Assembly: GCA_022496185.1 (NCBI GenBank)
Contig: WTXG01000517.1
Location: 1 to 16,063 of the forward strand
Length of the DNA stretch: 16,063 nucleotides
Origin: Multifurca ochricompacta
Lineage: Eukaryota; Basidiomycota; Agaricomycetes; Russulales; Russulaceae
Reading direction: 5' to 3'
Shown here: one piece after another, positions 1-7,994 of the stretch
How positions within the stretch are numbered: position 1 is the first letter of the stretch
How the letters are laid out: the number at the start of each line of letters is the position of its first letter
Translations under genes and position numbers: made by a program
The notes under the pieces: generated by a model
Seen by the model: the letters and a program-made list of their open reading frames with translations, nothing else
What the model was told of the DNA's origin: nothing
The model's database searches: none

Positions 1-811
1 AGTGGTGTACTTCCTAAAGAGTAAGGATCAGTGTGCAGCCACTTTCAAGAAGTTCCTGGCCTGGGCAGAGACCCAGACTTGGAAAAACTGTGCGCACTAC
101 ACTCTGACTGGGGAGGGAGTATTTGTCAGGCGCTCTTCGATCAGTATTGGACAGAAGGGAATTGAGCACAAGTTAACGATGCCAGGTTCACCACAACAAA
201 ACAGGATAGCCAAGCGATGGAACAGGACAATCCTTGACAAGGCGCACTTGATGTTACATGGTGCCAGATTGTCCCTTGGCTTCTGGGAGTTGGCAGTGGA
301 TACTGCCATGCATACTTACAACAGGACTCCCACCCGCACAATAGGTTGGCGCACACTGCATGAGCTCTGGAGTGCTGGTCACACTCCAGACGTTTCATAC
401 TTCCGGGTCTTTGGATGCAAGGCATATGTACACGTGCCTGAGGACAAACGCAGGAAGCTCAATCCGAGATCGATCGAGGCTACGTTTGTCGGGTATGAAC
501 CAGGTTCAAAGGGTTACCAGTTATGGAATAAGAGTACCCGAGTGGTCATCATGTCTCACAATGTGATCTTTGATGAGTGTTCCTTTCCATTTCAGGATAG
601 TGGTGAGCCGTCCACTAGTTCTGAGAACCCCACGGCCCTTGAGGGGCCCCTGGCAGTTTCATTTCCTATGACAGTCTCTACACAGGGACTAGGGGAGGTC
701 TGTCTGCCAAGGACACCTTCCCCTGATGCTACACAACATGCACAACTTTCCATTCCTGTCACTCTGCCTTCTCGCGCCGCACTGCAAGAACCTCCACCCC
801 GCACACCATGA
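1..811 (+). pseudogene. Ty1/copia integrase, C-terminal part (decayed)
   Basis: This is the integrase end of a Ty1/copia polyprotein; it would insert element cDNA into the genome. The window starts inside the gene. The frame shows PQQNRIAKRWNRT (around 196-234), then a long stretch typical of the copia integrase C-terminal domain, with RVFGCKAYVHVPEDKRRKLN, FVGYEPGSKGYQLWN and VIMSHNVIFDE (about 397-582), then a Ser/Pro-rich linker. The catalytic-core block HSDWGG (about 102-119) is readable only in another frame, so two compensating frameshifts flank roughly 88-160. The Glu expected in the A-E-R motif is Lys here (codon 212-214), which removes the third catalytic acid. The frame ends at TGA 809-811, with a second in-frame TGA at 878-880 before the RT region resumes in the same frame. 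The family call is firm; it is a non-functional remnant. Confidence 0.9.
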
Positions 812-928
812 AACTGGACTTTCCAGGTTCAGCAGACCAGTGACCCTGCTTCACAGGTCATGCCCCCTCAGAGACTGTGAGAGAACCCTCGCAGAAATCC
901 ATGGTACTTCGGCGAAGACAATGCCGAG

Positions 929-1984
929 TTGGATGATCAAGGGCGCCTGGGTGAACAGGCTTTGCTAGCAGCAGCTGCTTATCACGACCCACTAATGTAT
1001 CGGGAAGCAATGAAATCGGAGTTTGCAGGTGACTGGCAAGAAGCGTGCCAATATGAGATGGACGCACTAGCCAAGAATGGGATGTGGACCCTAGTGGACT
1101 TACCGGCAGACCATAAGGCCGTCAAGTCTAAGTGGGTATTCAAGTGCAAAGCCAATGGTCACTTTCGCGCGCGCTTGGTAGTGAAGGGTTTTACTCAGAT
1201 TCAGGGAATTGATTACAATGAAACATTCTCTCCAGTAGCTCGGTTCGAGTCCTTGCAACTCTTGCTAGCATTGGCCACACTAGAGAATTGGGAGATCCAT
1301 CAGATGGATGTCAAGTTGGCATTCCTCAATGGGCTATTGGATGAGGTAATTTACATGGAGCAACCACTGGGTTTCATCGAATCAGGTCAGGAGAACAAGG
1401 TATGCCTACTCAAAAAGGCAATTTACGGTCTCAAACAAGCCTCGCACGCATGGAACTTGCAATTCCATGGAGTCCTTTTGGAGCTCGGCTTCATGCGCAT
1501 GCATTCTGATGCAGGAGTTTACATGTGTCATTGCCAAGAAGGGGAGGGACTAATCATTATCATCCTCTATGTCGACGACATCACCATCTTAGGCGACTCT
1601 CTCAATGAAGTTAACCAGATCAAAGGTATCTTATCTCAGCGCTACAAAATGACTGATCTAGGCGAGATCGACTCTTATCTCAGAGTTCGGATCACCCGTG
1701 ACAGATTGGCCAGGCATTTGGAGATCAACCAATCCCGGTACATCTCAGAGATTGTAGGATGCTTTGGCATGGTGGACGCTAACCCCACCTGCACGCCTCT
1801 TCCTGCTGGGGCTGAGGTCCATTTGGTAAAGTACACCAGTCAGGCTACTCAAGCAGAAATAACACATTTTCAACAAATTATTGGGAGCCTACTGTATGTG
1901 CAAATTGGGACCCGCCCAGACATCTCTTTCGCTGTAGCGCACCTTGTGCAGTACGCAGCAAACCCTTCCCCATAACATCTATGA
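929..1984 (+). pseudogene. Ty1/copia reverse transcriptase domain (RVT_2)
   Basis: This is the copia-type reverse transcriptase domain, which copies element RNA into cDNA. Visible motifs in order are KSKWVFKCKANG, ARLVVKGFTQIQGIDYNETF, SPVARFESLQLLLALA, QMDVKLAFLNGLLDEVIYM (first catalytic Asp), KAIYGLKQASHAW, ILYVDDITILG with the YVDD box at 1568-1579, and SLLYVQIGTRPDISFAV near the end. It is in the same frame as the integrase part and the RNase H part, as expected for one polyprotein. Upstream, TGA at 809 and 878 cut it off. Downstream, TAA at 1973-1975 and TGA at 1982-1984 separate it from RNase H. The ATG at 929 is only the first Met after the stops and is not a natural start. The RT core is well preserved, so the element is degraded but not ancient. 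Confidence 0.93.
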
Positions 1985-2533
1985 CTTGCCAAGTACGTAC
2001 TGGCTTATCTAAACAGTACAGCTGACCTACGGCTATGCTATGATGGAGTGCGCGGGACCGGTCTCATCAGTTATTCGGACTCCAGCCTTGGAGACGATGC
2101 CAATGACTTTCATTCAACCTCAGGCTATGTCTTCCTCCTTGCTGACTCAGCAATCTCATGGACTTCGCATAAGCAAAAGACTGTGGCCCAAAGTACCACT
2201 CATGCCGAGTACATGGCACTCGCCGAGGCGGCAAATCAAGCCATGTGGTACCAGAGCATCTTTTCTGAACTAGGCTATGAAGTCTCCGACCCGATTCCCC
2301 TACACGGTGATAACAAGGGCGCGGTGGACTTAGCACTCAATCCTGTGACTGGCAGATGCTCAAAACACATCCTGATCAAATTTCACACCATCCATGAATA
2401 TGTCAAGCAAGGCTTTATTGAACTCATCAGAACACCCACTGTAGATATGCTTGCTGACGGATTTACGAAGCCACACGCGCAAGCGAAACTCATGGACTTT
2501 GTCTCTGGATTAGGACTAATAGGATTGTCTTAA
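1985..2533 (+). pseudogene. Ty1/copia RNase H domain (3' end of pol)
   Basis: This is the RNase H domain that ends copia polyproteins and removes template RNA after reverse transcription. Acidic catalytic positions are visible in SYSDSSLGDD, THAEYMALAEA, LHGDNKGAVDLAL and MLADGFTKPHA, in the usual order, along with TSGYVFLLADSAISW. The frame continues that of the RT after two in-frame stops at 1973 and 1982 and closes at a plausible native stop, TAA 2531-2533. A G-rich polypurine tract follows at once, which fits the natural 3' end of a copia coding region. No frameshift is visible in this part. Confidence 0.92.
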
Positions 2534-2544
2534 TCACGGGGGGA
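2534..2544 (+). other. Polypurine tract of the copia element
   Basis: A run of six G followed by A lies 3 bp after the pol stop and directly before a TGTTGAG start. This is the position and composition of the plus-strand priming tract that marks the start of a 3' LTR. Confidence 0.7.
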
Positions 2545-2817
2545 TGTTGAGCCAGTAACAGATCAGAGTTGGCCAGACTGGATCAGAGGTGACTGGAGTT
2601 GCTGGTGCAAGATGGAGTTAAGTGGACATTGTAATATACATACTGACATTCCACTCATTTACTATGATTACTTATGATTAAAGATACAATCCTTTATGAC
2701 CATAGCACAGCACACTCTTTACAGTATTTAAGGACATTATTTCTGTGTTGTACACTTCAGTTTTGACCATTCACAAACTGAATTATCTTGCTACCCGTTT
2801 AGCGCTTATCTAACCTC
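2545..2817 (+). repeat. Probable copia 3' LTR
   Basis: The sequence begins TGTTGAG immediately after the polypurine tract. It runs through AT-rich DNA with a TATA-like TATTTAAG near 2726 and ends near CTAACCTCA, about 270 bp in all. The left edge is well defined. The right edge is uncertain because the expected CTCAACA terminus is not seen intact and no second LTR is in the window for comparison. Confidence 0.55.
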
Positions 2818-2830
2818 AGCTGTGTTTCCA

Positions 2831-2992
2831 CAAGAAGCACTTAGCCTTTGCTTTGAAGTACCAAAACTGGACTATGGAGGACTGGAAGAGGGTGATTTGG
2901 TCAGATGAGACCAAAATCAACAGGTTTGGGTCAGATGCCAGTCCTCCATAGTCCAGTTTTGGTACTTCAAAGCAAAGGCTAAGTGCTTCTTG
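2831..2992. repeat. Perfect 55-bp inverted repeat inside the Tc1 fragment
   Basis: The arms 2831-2885 and 2938-2992 are exact reverse complements over 55 bp, checked base by base, with a 52-bp loop (2886-2937). The loop holds the plus-strand WSDET segment of the transposase. Confidence 0.95.
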
Positions 2993-3225
2993 CAATGTAC
3001 TGCAGAGAGTAGTGGCCTTTTCTTCTTTGTTACAGCCTTGAATGAATGTTGTTTAAGAACCCAGTGCACAGTTTGTGAAGAGACATGGTTGGGGATGATA
3101 GAATTGATGTGCTTTGTGGCCTGGACAGCATTGCCAACCTTTCCTGTGCTGATTTGTATCATGATAGCATGTTCAGAGGTAGCAGAGAGCTTGGAAGGAT
3201 GACCAAAATGAGGTGACTGATGGTT
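2831..3225 (-). pseudogene. Tc1-type transposase fragment with inverted duplication
   Basis: This is a remnant of a Tc1/mariner DNA transposase. Read on the minus strand from about 3205, GHPSKLSATSEHAIM, TGKVGNAVQAT, VSSQTVHWVLKQHSFKAV and TKKKRPLLS match the second helix-turn-helix and linker of Tc1 transposases. KKHLAFALKYQNWTMEDW then leads toward the first catalytic block. That block itself (KRVIWSDETKINRFGSD) is found only on the plus strand, at 2886-2937, continuing from a plus-strand copy of the KKHLAF segment. The transposase was therefore broken and partly duplicated in inverted orientation. Only the end of the DNA-binding part and the first Asp motif remain; the later D and E are absent. 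It cannot encode an active enzyme. Confidence 0.82.
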
Positions 3226-3667
3226 GGGAAGGAGGGTTATGAGTGTCCTATGTCACGGCTCTACTTTATTTTTCCTTTCATTTTCTCCCTTTTGGATCAC
3301 ATGACTGTGGGAAGATTACCCAGCAGTCTCAACACGTGATCATGGGAATGTAGTCGTGACATGGATCATGTGACCAAGTCACATGTAATAGTCACATGCT
3401 GCTTAGTCAGCACAAGAGCCACTCAAGAATTACAAGTCAACTTTCTATTGTGTTTACCACAATAAGCAGAGGCCCCACAGTCTAGACAGTTCTAGACCAA
3501 GTGGAGCTGCTATCAAGATAAGAGGAGTCCAGCCTAGAAGGTTCTAGGTAAGTGGAGCTCTAGATAAGGGCCCAGGTCGGGCCATGGCCAATTTTAGCAC
3601 AGAACCACATGTATCAGTAGATAGACATGTTCCAGACCTAAGGGCTAGACTACATATCAGTTATCTA

Positions 3668-3704
3668 CTCCACAGTGACATCATTATGACATCACACTGT
3701 GGAG
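3668..3704. repeat. Short inverted repeat in the 3251-4041 LTR
   Basis: CTCCACAGTG (3668-3677) and CACTGTGGAG (3695-3704) are exact reverse complements around two TGACATCA-like octamers. It could be a hairpin or a factor-binding site in the U3 region; the function is unknown. Confidence 0.6.
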
Positions 3705-3830
3705 CATGATCAGTCAGCAGAGTAAAGCAGCTTACGAATCACAAAGATAAGGCTCAGTCAGCAATACAGCTGACTGATACTTGCTGATTCTTGCTTACAC
3801 TTACTGCTTACCTCGTTACACTGAGAAATG

Positions 3831-3838
3831 TATATAAG
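3831..3838 (+). promoter_or_regulatory. TATA box of the 3251-4041 LTR
   Basis: TATATAAG is followed about 30 bp downstream by the C-rich TAGCCCCCATCTTGTC stretch, a plausible start region. No other TATA-like match of this quality occurs in this LTR. Confidence 0.5.
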
Positions 3839-4041
3839 ACCCTCTGTAACAGCCTGTAGCCCCCATCTTGTCCTCTTGGGGCTGCAGGTGAGTAACTGTC
3901 TACATGAGTTCGATACATAGTGCTAATGGTATACTGCCTCCCTGTGTGACTCGATCCTTTGGATCTTGTCCTCTTGGGGCTGCAGCTTCTTCCAGTTTCA
4001 GAACGCTGTCATCGTGGTTGAATAAACCACAGTGGGTGACA

Positions 4042-4115
4042 CAGTTCCTGGTCATTGCTTGACACATGACGTTTGCCTCCGCGGTATGCCCAACAACTTA
4101 GGTCACCACACCTTT
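4042..4115. other. Short spacer before element A
   Basis: No gene is seen. It separates the GTGACA end of the previous LTR from the TGTTAC edge of element A. The last five bases, CCTTT (4111-4115), should be the left target-site duplication of A. Confidence 0.4.
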
Positions 4116-4338
4116 TGTTACATCTGATGCGGGATGTTCCACACGACTTGTGTGACAGCTCGGTCTGCGAGTTCAGGTAAGGAACCAATAAGGCTCCTTG
4201 GAGTTCGGGTGGGATGAGTCAAAGTCAGAAGGGCTGCACCTTGAGACGATGTTGAGCGGGAAGTGCCAGAAGCACTGAGATGAACGAGTCAAGGGTTCAA
4301 AGGGGATGTCCGGAAGACAGGCACCGATGTATTCAATA

Positions 4339-4552
4339 CAGTAACCCACAAAACTGTTCCAATGTTTAGCCATCCTGAAGAGATTGACCTACCACACAAT
4401 GAGAATACTTTCCAAAATTAGTAGAAATTGGTAGAGGATAGTGTAGCATCTAAGCTTCAATTAGAGCCTATAATAATGTCAATTGGGTCAGTGGTTCATG
4501 ATATATAAAATGTTTTGTGAGGCATTATCATTGGAATGGTTTTGTGGCCAAC
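4339..4552. repeat. Terminal block of the fold-back with subterminal inverted motif
   Basis: The motif CCACAAAACTGTTCCAATG (4346-4364) recurs inverted at 4529-4547 as CATTGGAATGGTTTTGTGG. The block thus carries an outer and an inner copy, mirrored at 5735-5948. Paired motifs of this kind could be transposase binding sites, by analogy with other Tc1-type ends. Confidence 0.65.
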
Positions 4553-4668
4553 ATGTGAGATGACAAAACCGGTATCTGGTGGTCATGCAAATGCATTGAC
4601 AGTCATGTGACAATGTTTAATAAGTTAAACATACACCAAATAATCATCAGAAACACTTGCTTCTTACC

Positions 4669-4965
4669 ATGCATGCCCTCTCTGCTGCCAAAAGGACTCA
4701 CATCACCTCCCTCATCACTTCAGGCAAATCTGCCCATGAAGTGTCAACTATGACTGGCCATGGCACTGTTATCATCTCCAGATGTGTCATAGATACTGCC
4801 CTTACCATCCCAAGTCAAATGGAGGGAGACCAAGGAAGCTGACAGAGAGAAATGCTCAGCATGCTGTTTGCCTTATCTCCTCTGGCAGGGCAGACACAGA
4901 TGTGGAAGTGACCAGAGCACTTCAGAAGTTGTTAATGAGTTCCTCTATCAACATACAATGCCCAT
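4669..4965 (+). pseudogene. Tc1 transposase N-terminal HTH fragment, left arm
   Basis: From the ATG at 4669 the frame reads MHALSAAKRTHITSLITSGK and HEVSTMTGHGTVIISR, the first helix-turn-helix of Tc1-type transposases. A frameshift near 4785-4795 moves to the frame with HRYCPYHPKSNGGRPRKLTE and LISSGRADTDVEVTRALQ, the GRPR hook and second helix-turn-helix. Another shift near 4915 gives EVVNEFLYQHTM. After about 4965 no transposase similarity is seen. The fragment therefore holds only DNA-binding sequence, broken twice. Any peptide made would be short; it could at most bind element ends. Confidence 0.82.
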
Positions 4966-5033
4966 CCATCCTCCCATCAAATTTTCAAGCCATACCTGGC
5001 CCCTCCCATATCATACACCCCCATTCCATCATA

Positions 5034-5253
5034 AGTGTAATAGGCCACAAAACCAATCCAATGACATTGCTACACAAAACATTTTATATATCATGAACCA
5101 CTGACTCAATTGACATTATTATAGGCTCTAAGTGAAGCTTAGATGCTACACTATCCTCTACCAATTTATACTAATTTTGGAAATTATTCCTATGGTGTGG
5201 TTGGTCAATCTCTTCTGGATGGTTAAACATTGGAATGGTTTTGTGGGTTACTG
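5034..5253. mobile_element. 220-bp MITE at the centre of the fold-back
   Basis: It is flanked by TA at 5032-5033 and 5254-5255. Its ends, AGTGTAATAGGCCACAAAAC on the left and the complement of CAGTAACCCACAAAACCA on the right, share the CCACAAAACC..TCCAATG motif in inverted orientation. The body is similar to the terminal blocks of the fold-back arms (roughly 90 percent by eye) but clearly diverged, so it is a separate insertion of a related internally deleted element. It has no coding capacity. Confidence 0.83.
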
Positions 5254-5321
5254 TATGATGGAATGGGGGTGTATGATATGGGAGGGGCCAGGTATGGCTT
5301 GAAAATTTGATGGGAGGATGG

Positions 5322-5618
5322 ATGGGCATTGTATGTTGATAGAGGAACTCATTAACAACTTCTGAAGTGCTCTGGTCACTTCCACATCTGTGTCTGCCCT
5401 GCCAGAGGAGATAAGGCAAACAGCATGCTGAGCATTTCTCTCTGTCAGCTTCCTTGGTCTCCCTCCATTTGACTTGGGATGGTAAGGGCAGTATCTATGA
5501 CACATCTGGAGATGATAACAGTGCCATGGCCAGTCATAGTTGACACTTCATGGGCAGATTTGCCTGAAGTGATGAGGGAGGTGATGTGAGTCCTTTTGGC
5601 AGCAGAGAGGGCATGCAT
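5322..5618 (-). pseudogene. Tc1 transposase N-terminal HTH fragment, right arm
   Basis: This is the inverted twin of the fragment at 4669-4965, with the same two frameshifts and the same truncation, as expected if one arm was copied from the other. Shared frameshifts show that the break came before the duplication or was homogenised by gene conversion. Confidence 0.82.
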
Positions 5619-5986
5619 GGTAAGAAGCAAGTGTTTCTGATGATTATTTGGTGTATGTTTAACTTATTAAACATTGTCACATGACTGTCAATGCATTTGC
5701 ATGACCACCAGATACCGGTTTTGTCATCTCACATGTTGGCCACAAAACCATTCCAATGATAATGCCTCACAAAACATTTTATATATCATGAACCACTGAC
5801 CCAATTGACATTATTATAGGCTCTAATTGAAGCTTAGATGCTACACTATCCTCTACCAATTTCTACTAATTTTGGAAAGTATTCTCATTGTGTGGTAGGT
5901 CAATCTCTTCAGGATGGCTAAACATTGGAACAGTTTTGTGGGTTACTGTAAGTCGAGTCTGAGGTCTACAAGGTAGCTACAGTGGA

Positions 5987-5994
5987 CTTATATA
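5987..5994 (-). promoter_or_regulatory. TATA box of element A 3' LTR
   Basis: TATATAAG on the minus strand is conserved at the same offset in the solo LTR (7669-7662) and in the LTR of B (12313-12306). The fold-back begins only about 40 bp downstream in the direction of transcription, at or just after the expected start site. Confidence 0.6.
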
Positions 5995-6320
5995 CGTAAG
6001 TAAACGGGCACCAATGAGATAAGGATAACGGGGTCAGGTGGGCCCAAATATACGAAAGTGGAGGGCGTAAAGCCTGGCTTCTGATAGGGTATTAAGTAAG
6101 TGTCCAGTCGTAAAGATAAAGGGATAAGAGATAACAAGATAAGGGTCAAGCATAGGTAAACAATGAGTCAACAAGTACAACGGAGGTCACGGGGACAGGA
6201 GGAGAGCACGTGATGGATCCCAGGATGGGGACGTGATCATGAAGTGTAGGGTAGGTGGTAAGGAGGGGTCGTCATTGGGAAGGGTGAAGAAAACGGGGTT
6301 GCTCGGCAGGGATTGTAACA

Positions 6321-6334
6321 TCACCCCCCCTTCT
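6321..6334 (-). other. Polypurine tract of element A
   Basis: The minus strand reads AGAAGGGGGGGTGA immediately before the TGTTACA that starts the 3' LTR. This is the expected composition and position for plus-strand DNA priming. Confidence 0.8.
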
Positions 6335-6621
6335 GGTTCTAGCAGACCCGGCTAGAAATGACTCGTACCGTCATCATCCTGTACCAAATCCAGATAGTCA
6401 TCCGCTACATTACGATCATCCAGTGTGTAGTTCTCCTTGTCTGAATCTTGTGGACATTGGTGAGTATGGAGGAACCCATAAGGGCTGCGTTGCCCACAGG
6501 AGTGGCAGAGGTCATGGATCAGACAATCCAATTCGCGGTGTCCCGTGTTATGTCAGAGGCACTTGCCACACCATGCTGACGGGTTGCTGATTGTTGGAGT
6601 GACTCCTACCCGGCGAAAGAT

Positions 6622-6663
6622 GCAGAATCGGCTCCAATGCAGGTTGCTGCGACAATGACAGCA
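6622..6663 (-). other. CCHC zinc knuckle 2 of ORF X (A)
   Basis: CCHCRSNLHWSRFC fits CX2CX4HX4C, six residues after knuckle 1. The matching knuckle of B is CRHCQSTSHWSRQC (12976-12935) with the same spacing. Confidence 0.85.
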
Positions 6664-6681
6664 CCACTTGCAGTTGAGTGG

Positions 6682-6723
6682 GCAGTTCCAGCTGATGTGG
6701 TACTTGCTATCACAGCACCAGCA
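6682..6723 (-). other. CCHC zinc knuckle 1 of ORF X (A)
   Basis: CWCCDSKYHISWNC fits CX2CX4HX4C exactly. The matching knuckle of B is CWHCNSKYHLSWCC (13036-12995). Confidence 0.85.
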
Positions 6724-7402
6724 TGTTTCACCGCGGGGATTCTCATGCATGCGTGGCATCTCAAATCAGTTGGGCAGCAGCACAGGGGCCGCGCCCAAGG
6801 ATCGTGGGGGGAGAGGCCATGCATAAGTGTCGGCGTACCTTTCAGCGATGGTTTGATATGTGTCCCCTATCTCCAATCTCTTTCAAATCTCCACCAACTC
6901 CTGCTCTATCTGGAACATCCCATTTGTCAGCCTCGCCATCATCTTCGTGTGCTCCTTATACTGTTTGCTGAGCGTGGAACAGAGTGTCAGGTTCTTCCAC
7001 AGCCTCATGACCTCAGCCTTGAGGCGCGGAAGCCACATGTCACTGAGTACTTCGTCAATGGCAAAGGCTCATGTGTCTTCTGCAGCCAAGTGCCCTAGTT
7101 GCTCATCGGTCATCATGTGATGGAGGCGTCCAGTATACCTTTCCTCCAAATAAACAGGAGCCCCATAAACAGGGCCACCCTTCTTCATGCACCCAGCCAC
7201 ATCCATTCCCCCATTCGTGTAAAAGATATACTTGGCGATGGCAGTTGTCCCATTGGCCATTGTAATCTCCAGGGGGAAATACATGGAGGAGTTGGGGTTG
7301 TTAGCAATGAACAGAAACTCTGGGACCTTGTCATCTAATTCCATACCCAAGAGGTCGTTTGGGTGCGGCTCTTCACTGTGGTCAAAGTCATCATTGGGAT
7401 TC

Positions 7403-7994
7403 TGTTACGTCCGGTGCGAGACGTACTGCACGACTTGTGCGACAGCTTTGTTCGTGTGTTCAGATAAGAGGCCAATAGGACCTCTTGGAGTTTCAGTGGG
7501 AGAGTCAAAGTCAAAGGGGCCGTTCCCTAGTGACAATGTTGAGCGGAAAGTGCCGAAAGCACTGAGATGATTGAGTCAAAGGGTCCAAGGGAGAGTCCAA
7601 AAGACAAACACCGATGTATTCAATAAGTCGAGTCTGAGGTCTACAAGGTAGTTACAGTGGACTTATATACGTAATCGAGTGGGCGTCTATAGATAAGATA
7701 ACAGAGTCAGGTGGGCCCAAATATACGGAAGCGGACGGCGTAAAGTCGGGCTTCTGATAGGGTATTAAGTAAGTGTCCAAGCATAAAGATAAGGAGATAA
7801 CAAGATAAGAGATAAAGGGCCAATCATAGGTACACAACGAGTCAACAAGTCCAAAGCAGGTCACGGGGAAGGGAGCAAGGCACGTGATGGGTCCCAGGAC
7901 GGGGACATGATCATGAAGTGCAAGGTAGGCGGCAGGGATGGGTCGCTGTTGGGGAGGTGGAAGAAAATGGGGTTGCTCGGTAGAGATTGTAACA
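7403..7994 (-). mobile_element. Solo LTR of the element A family inside ORF X
   Basis: The 592-bp LTR has edges TGTTACGTC and GATTGTAACA, flanked by direct GATTC repeats at 7398-7402 and 7995-7999. It closely resembles the LTR of element A. With no internal region, it is best explained by recombination between the two LTRs of a complete copy that had inserted here. Its orientation matches that of A. A TATA box is at 7669-7662. Confidence 0.93.

Larger units (their letters stand above)
3251..4041 (+). repeat. Probable LTR of another retroelement, plus orientation
   Basis: This 791-bp stretch starts TGTCAC and ends GTGACA, matching inverted termini. It contains TATATAAG at 3831 and AATAAA at 4021 in a sensible promoter-to-polyA order, and has no coding capacity. 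It holds several short internal repeats: a degenerate duplication around TCTAG/AAGTGGAGCT at roughly 3488-3570, and a 23-bp exact direct repeat at 3865-3887 and 3963-3985. No 5-bp target-site duplication was found at these exact edges, so the boundaries or its solo-LTR status are uncertain. It is unlike the LTRs of elements A and B. Confidence 0.6.
4339..5948. mobile_element. Tc1/mariner-type fold-back element with 695-bp arms
   Basis: The arms 4339-5033 and 5254-5948 are inverted copies of equal length, and I saw no mismatch reading them side by side. The termini are CAGTAACCC and GGGTTACTG, flanked by TA at 4337-4338 and 5949-5950. The solo LTR has the same site with a single TA (7624-7625), which proves the boundaries. 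Each arm contains a terminal block of about 210 bp and then a fragment of transposase that covers only the DNA-binding domain. A 220-bp MITE lies between the arms. There is no DDE catalytic domain, so it is non-autonomous and would need a transposase from elsewhere. Confidence 0.93.
4116..6320 (-). repeat. 3' LTR of element A, split by a fold-back insertion
   Basis: The plus-strand edges are TGTTACATC and GATTGTAACA. Subtracting the 1612 bp at 4339-5950 (fold-back plus one TA) leaves 593 bp, matching the 592-bp solo LTR at 7403-7994, which is similar along its whole length. In element orientation U3 runs from 6320 to the TATA box at 5994-5987, and the rest is R-U5. The polypurine tract borders it at 6321. 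Confidence 0.92.

Noticed and set aside
3246..4046. 5-bp target-site duplication around the 3251-4041 LTR
   Set aside because: TCCTA on the left and CAGTT on the right do not match, and shifting the right edge by a few bases did not give a match either.
6553..7071. TGA codons in ORF X as recoded sense codons
   Set aside because: The positions do not coincide between A and B, the partner codons differ (Arg, Cys, Ser, Trp), and gag and pol of the same elements use TGA as a stop. Mutation is simpler.
4116..7994. The two similar LTRs at 4116-6320 and 7403-7994 as the pair bounding one retroelement
   Set aside because: The second LTR has its own GATTC duplications and sits within ORF X, while the first adjoins the polypurine tract of A. 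The DNA between them is part of A ORF X, not a complete internal region.
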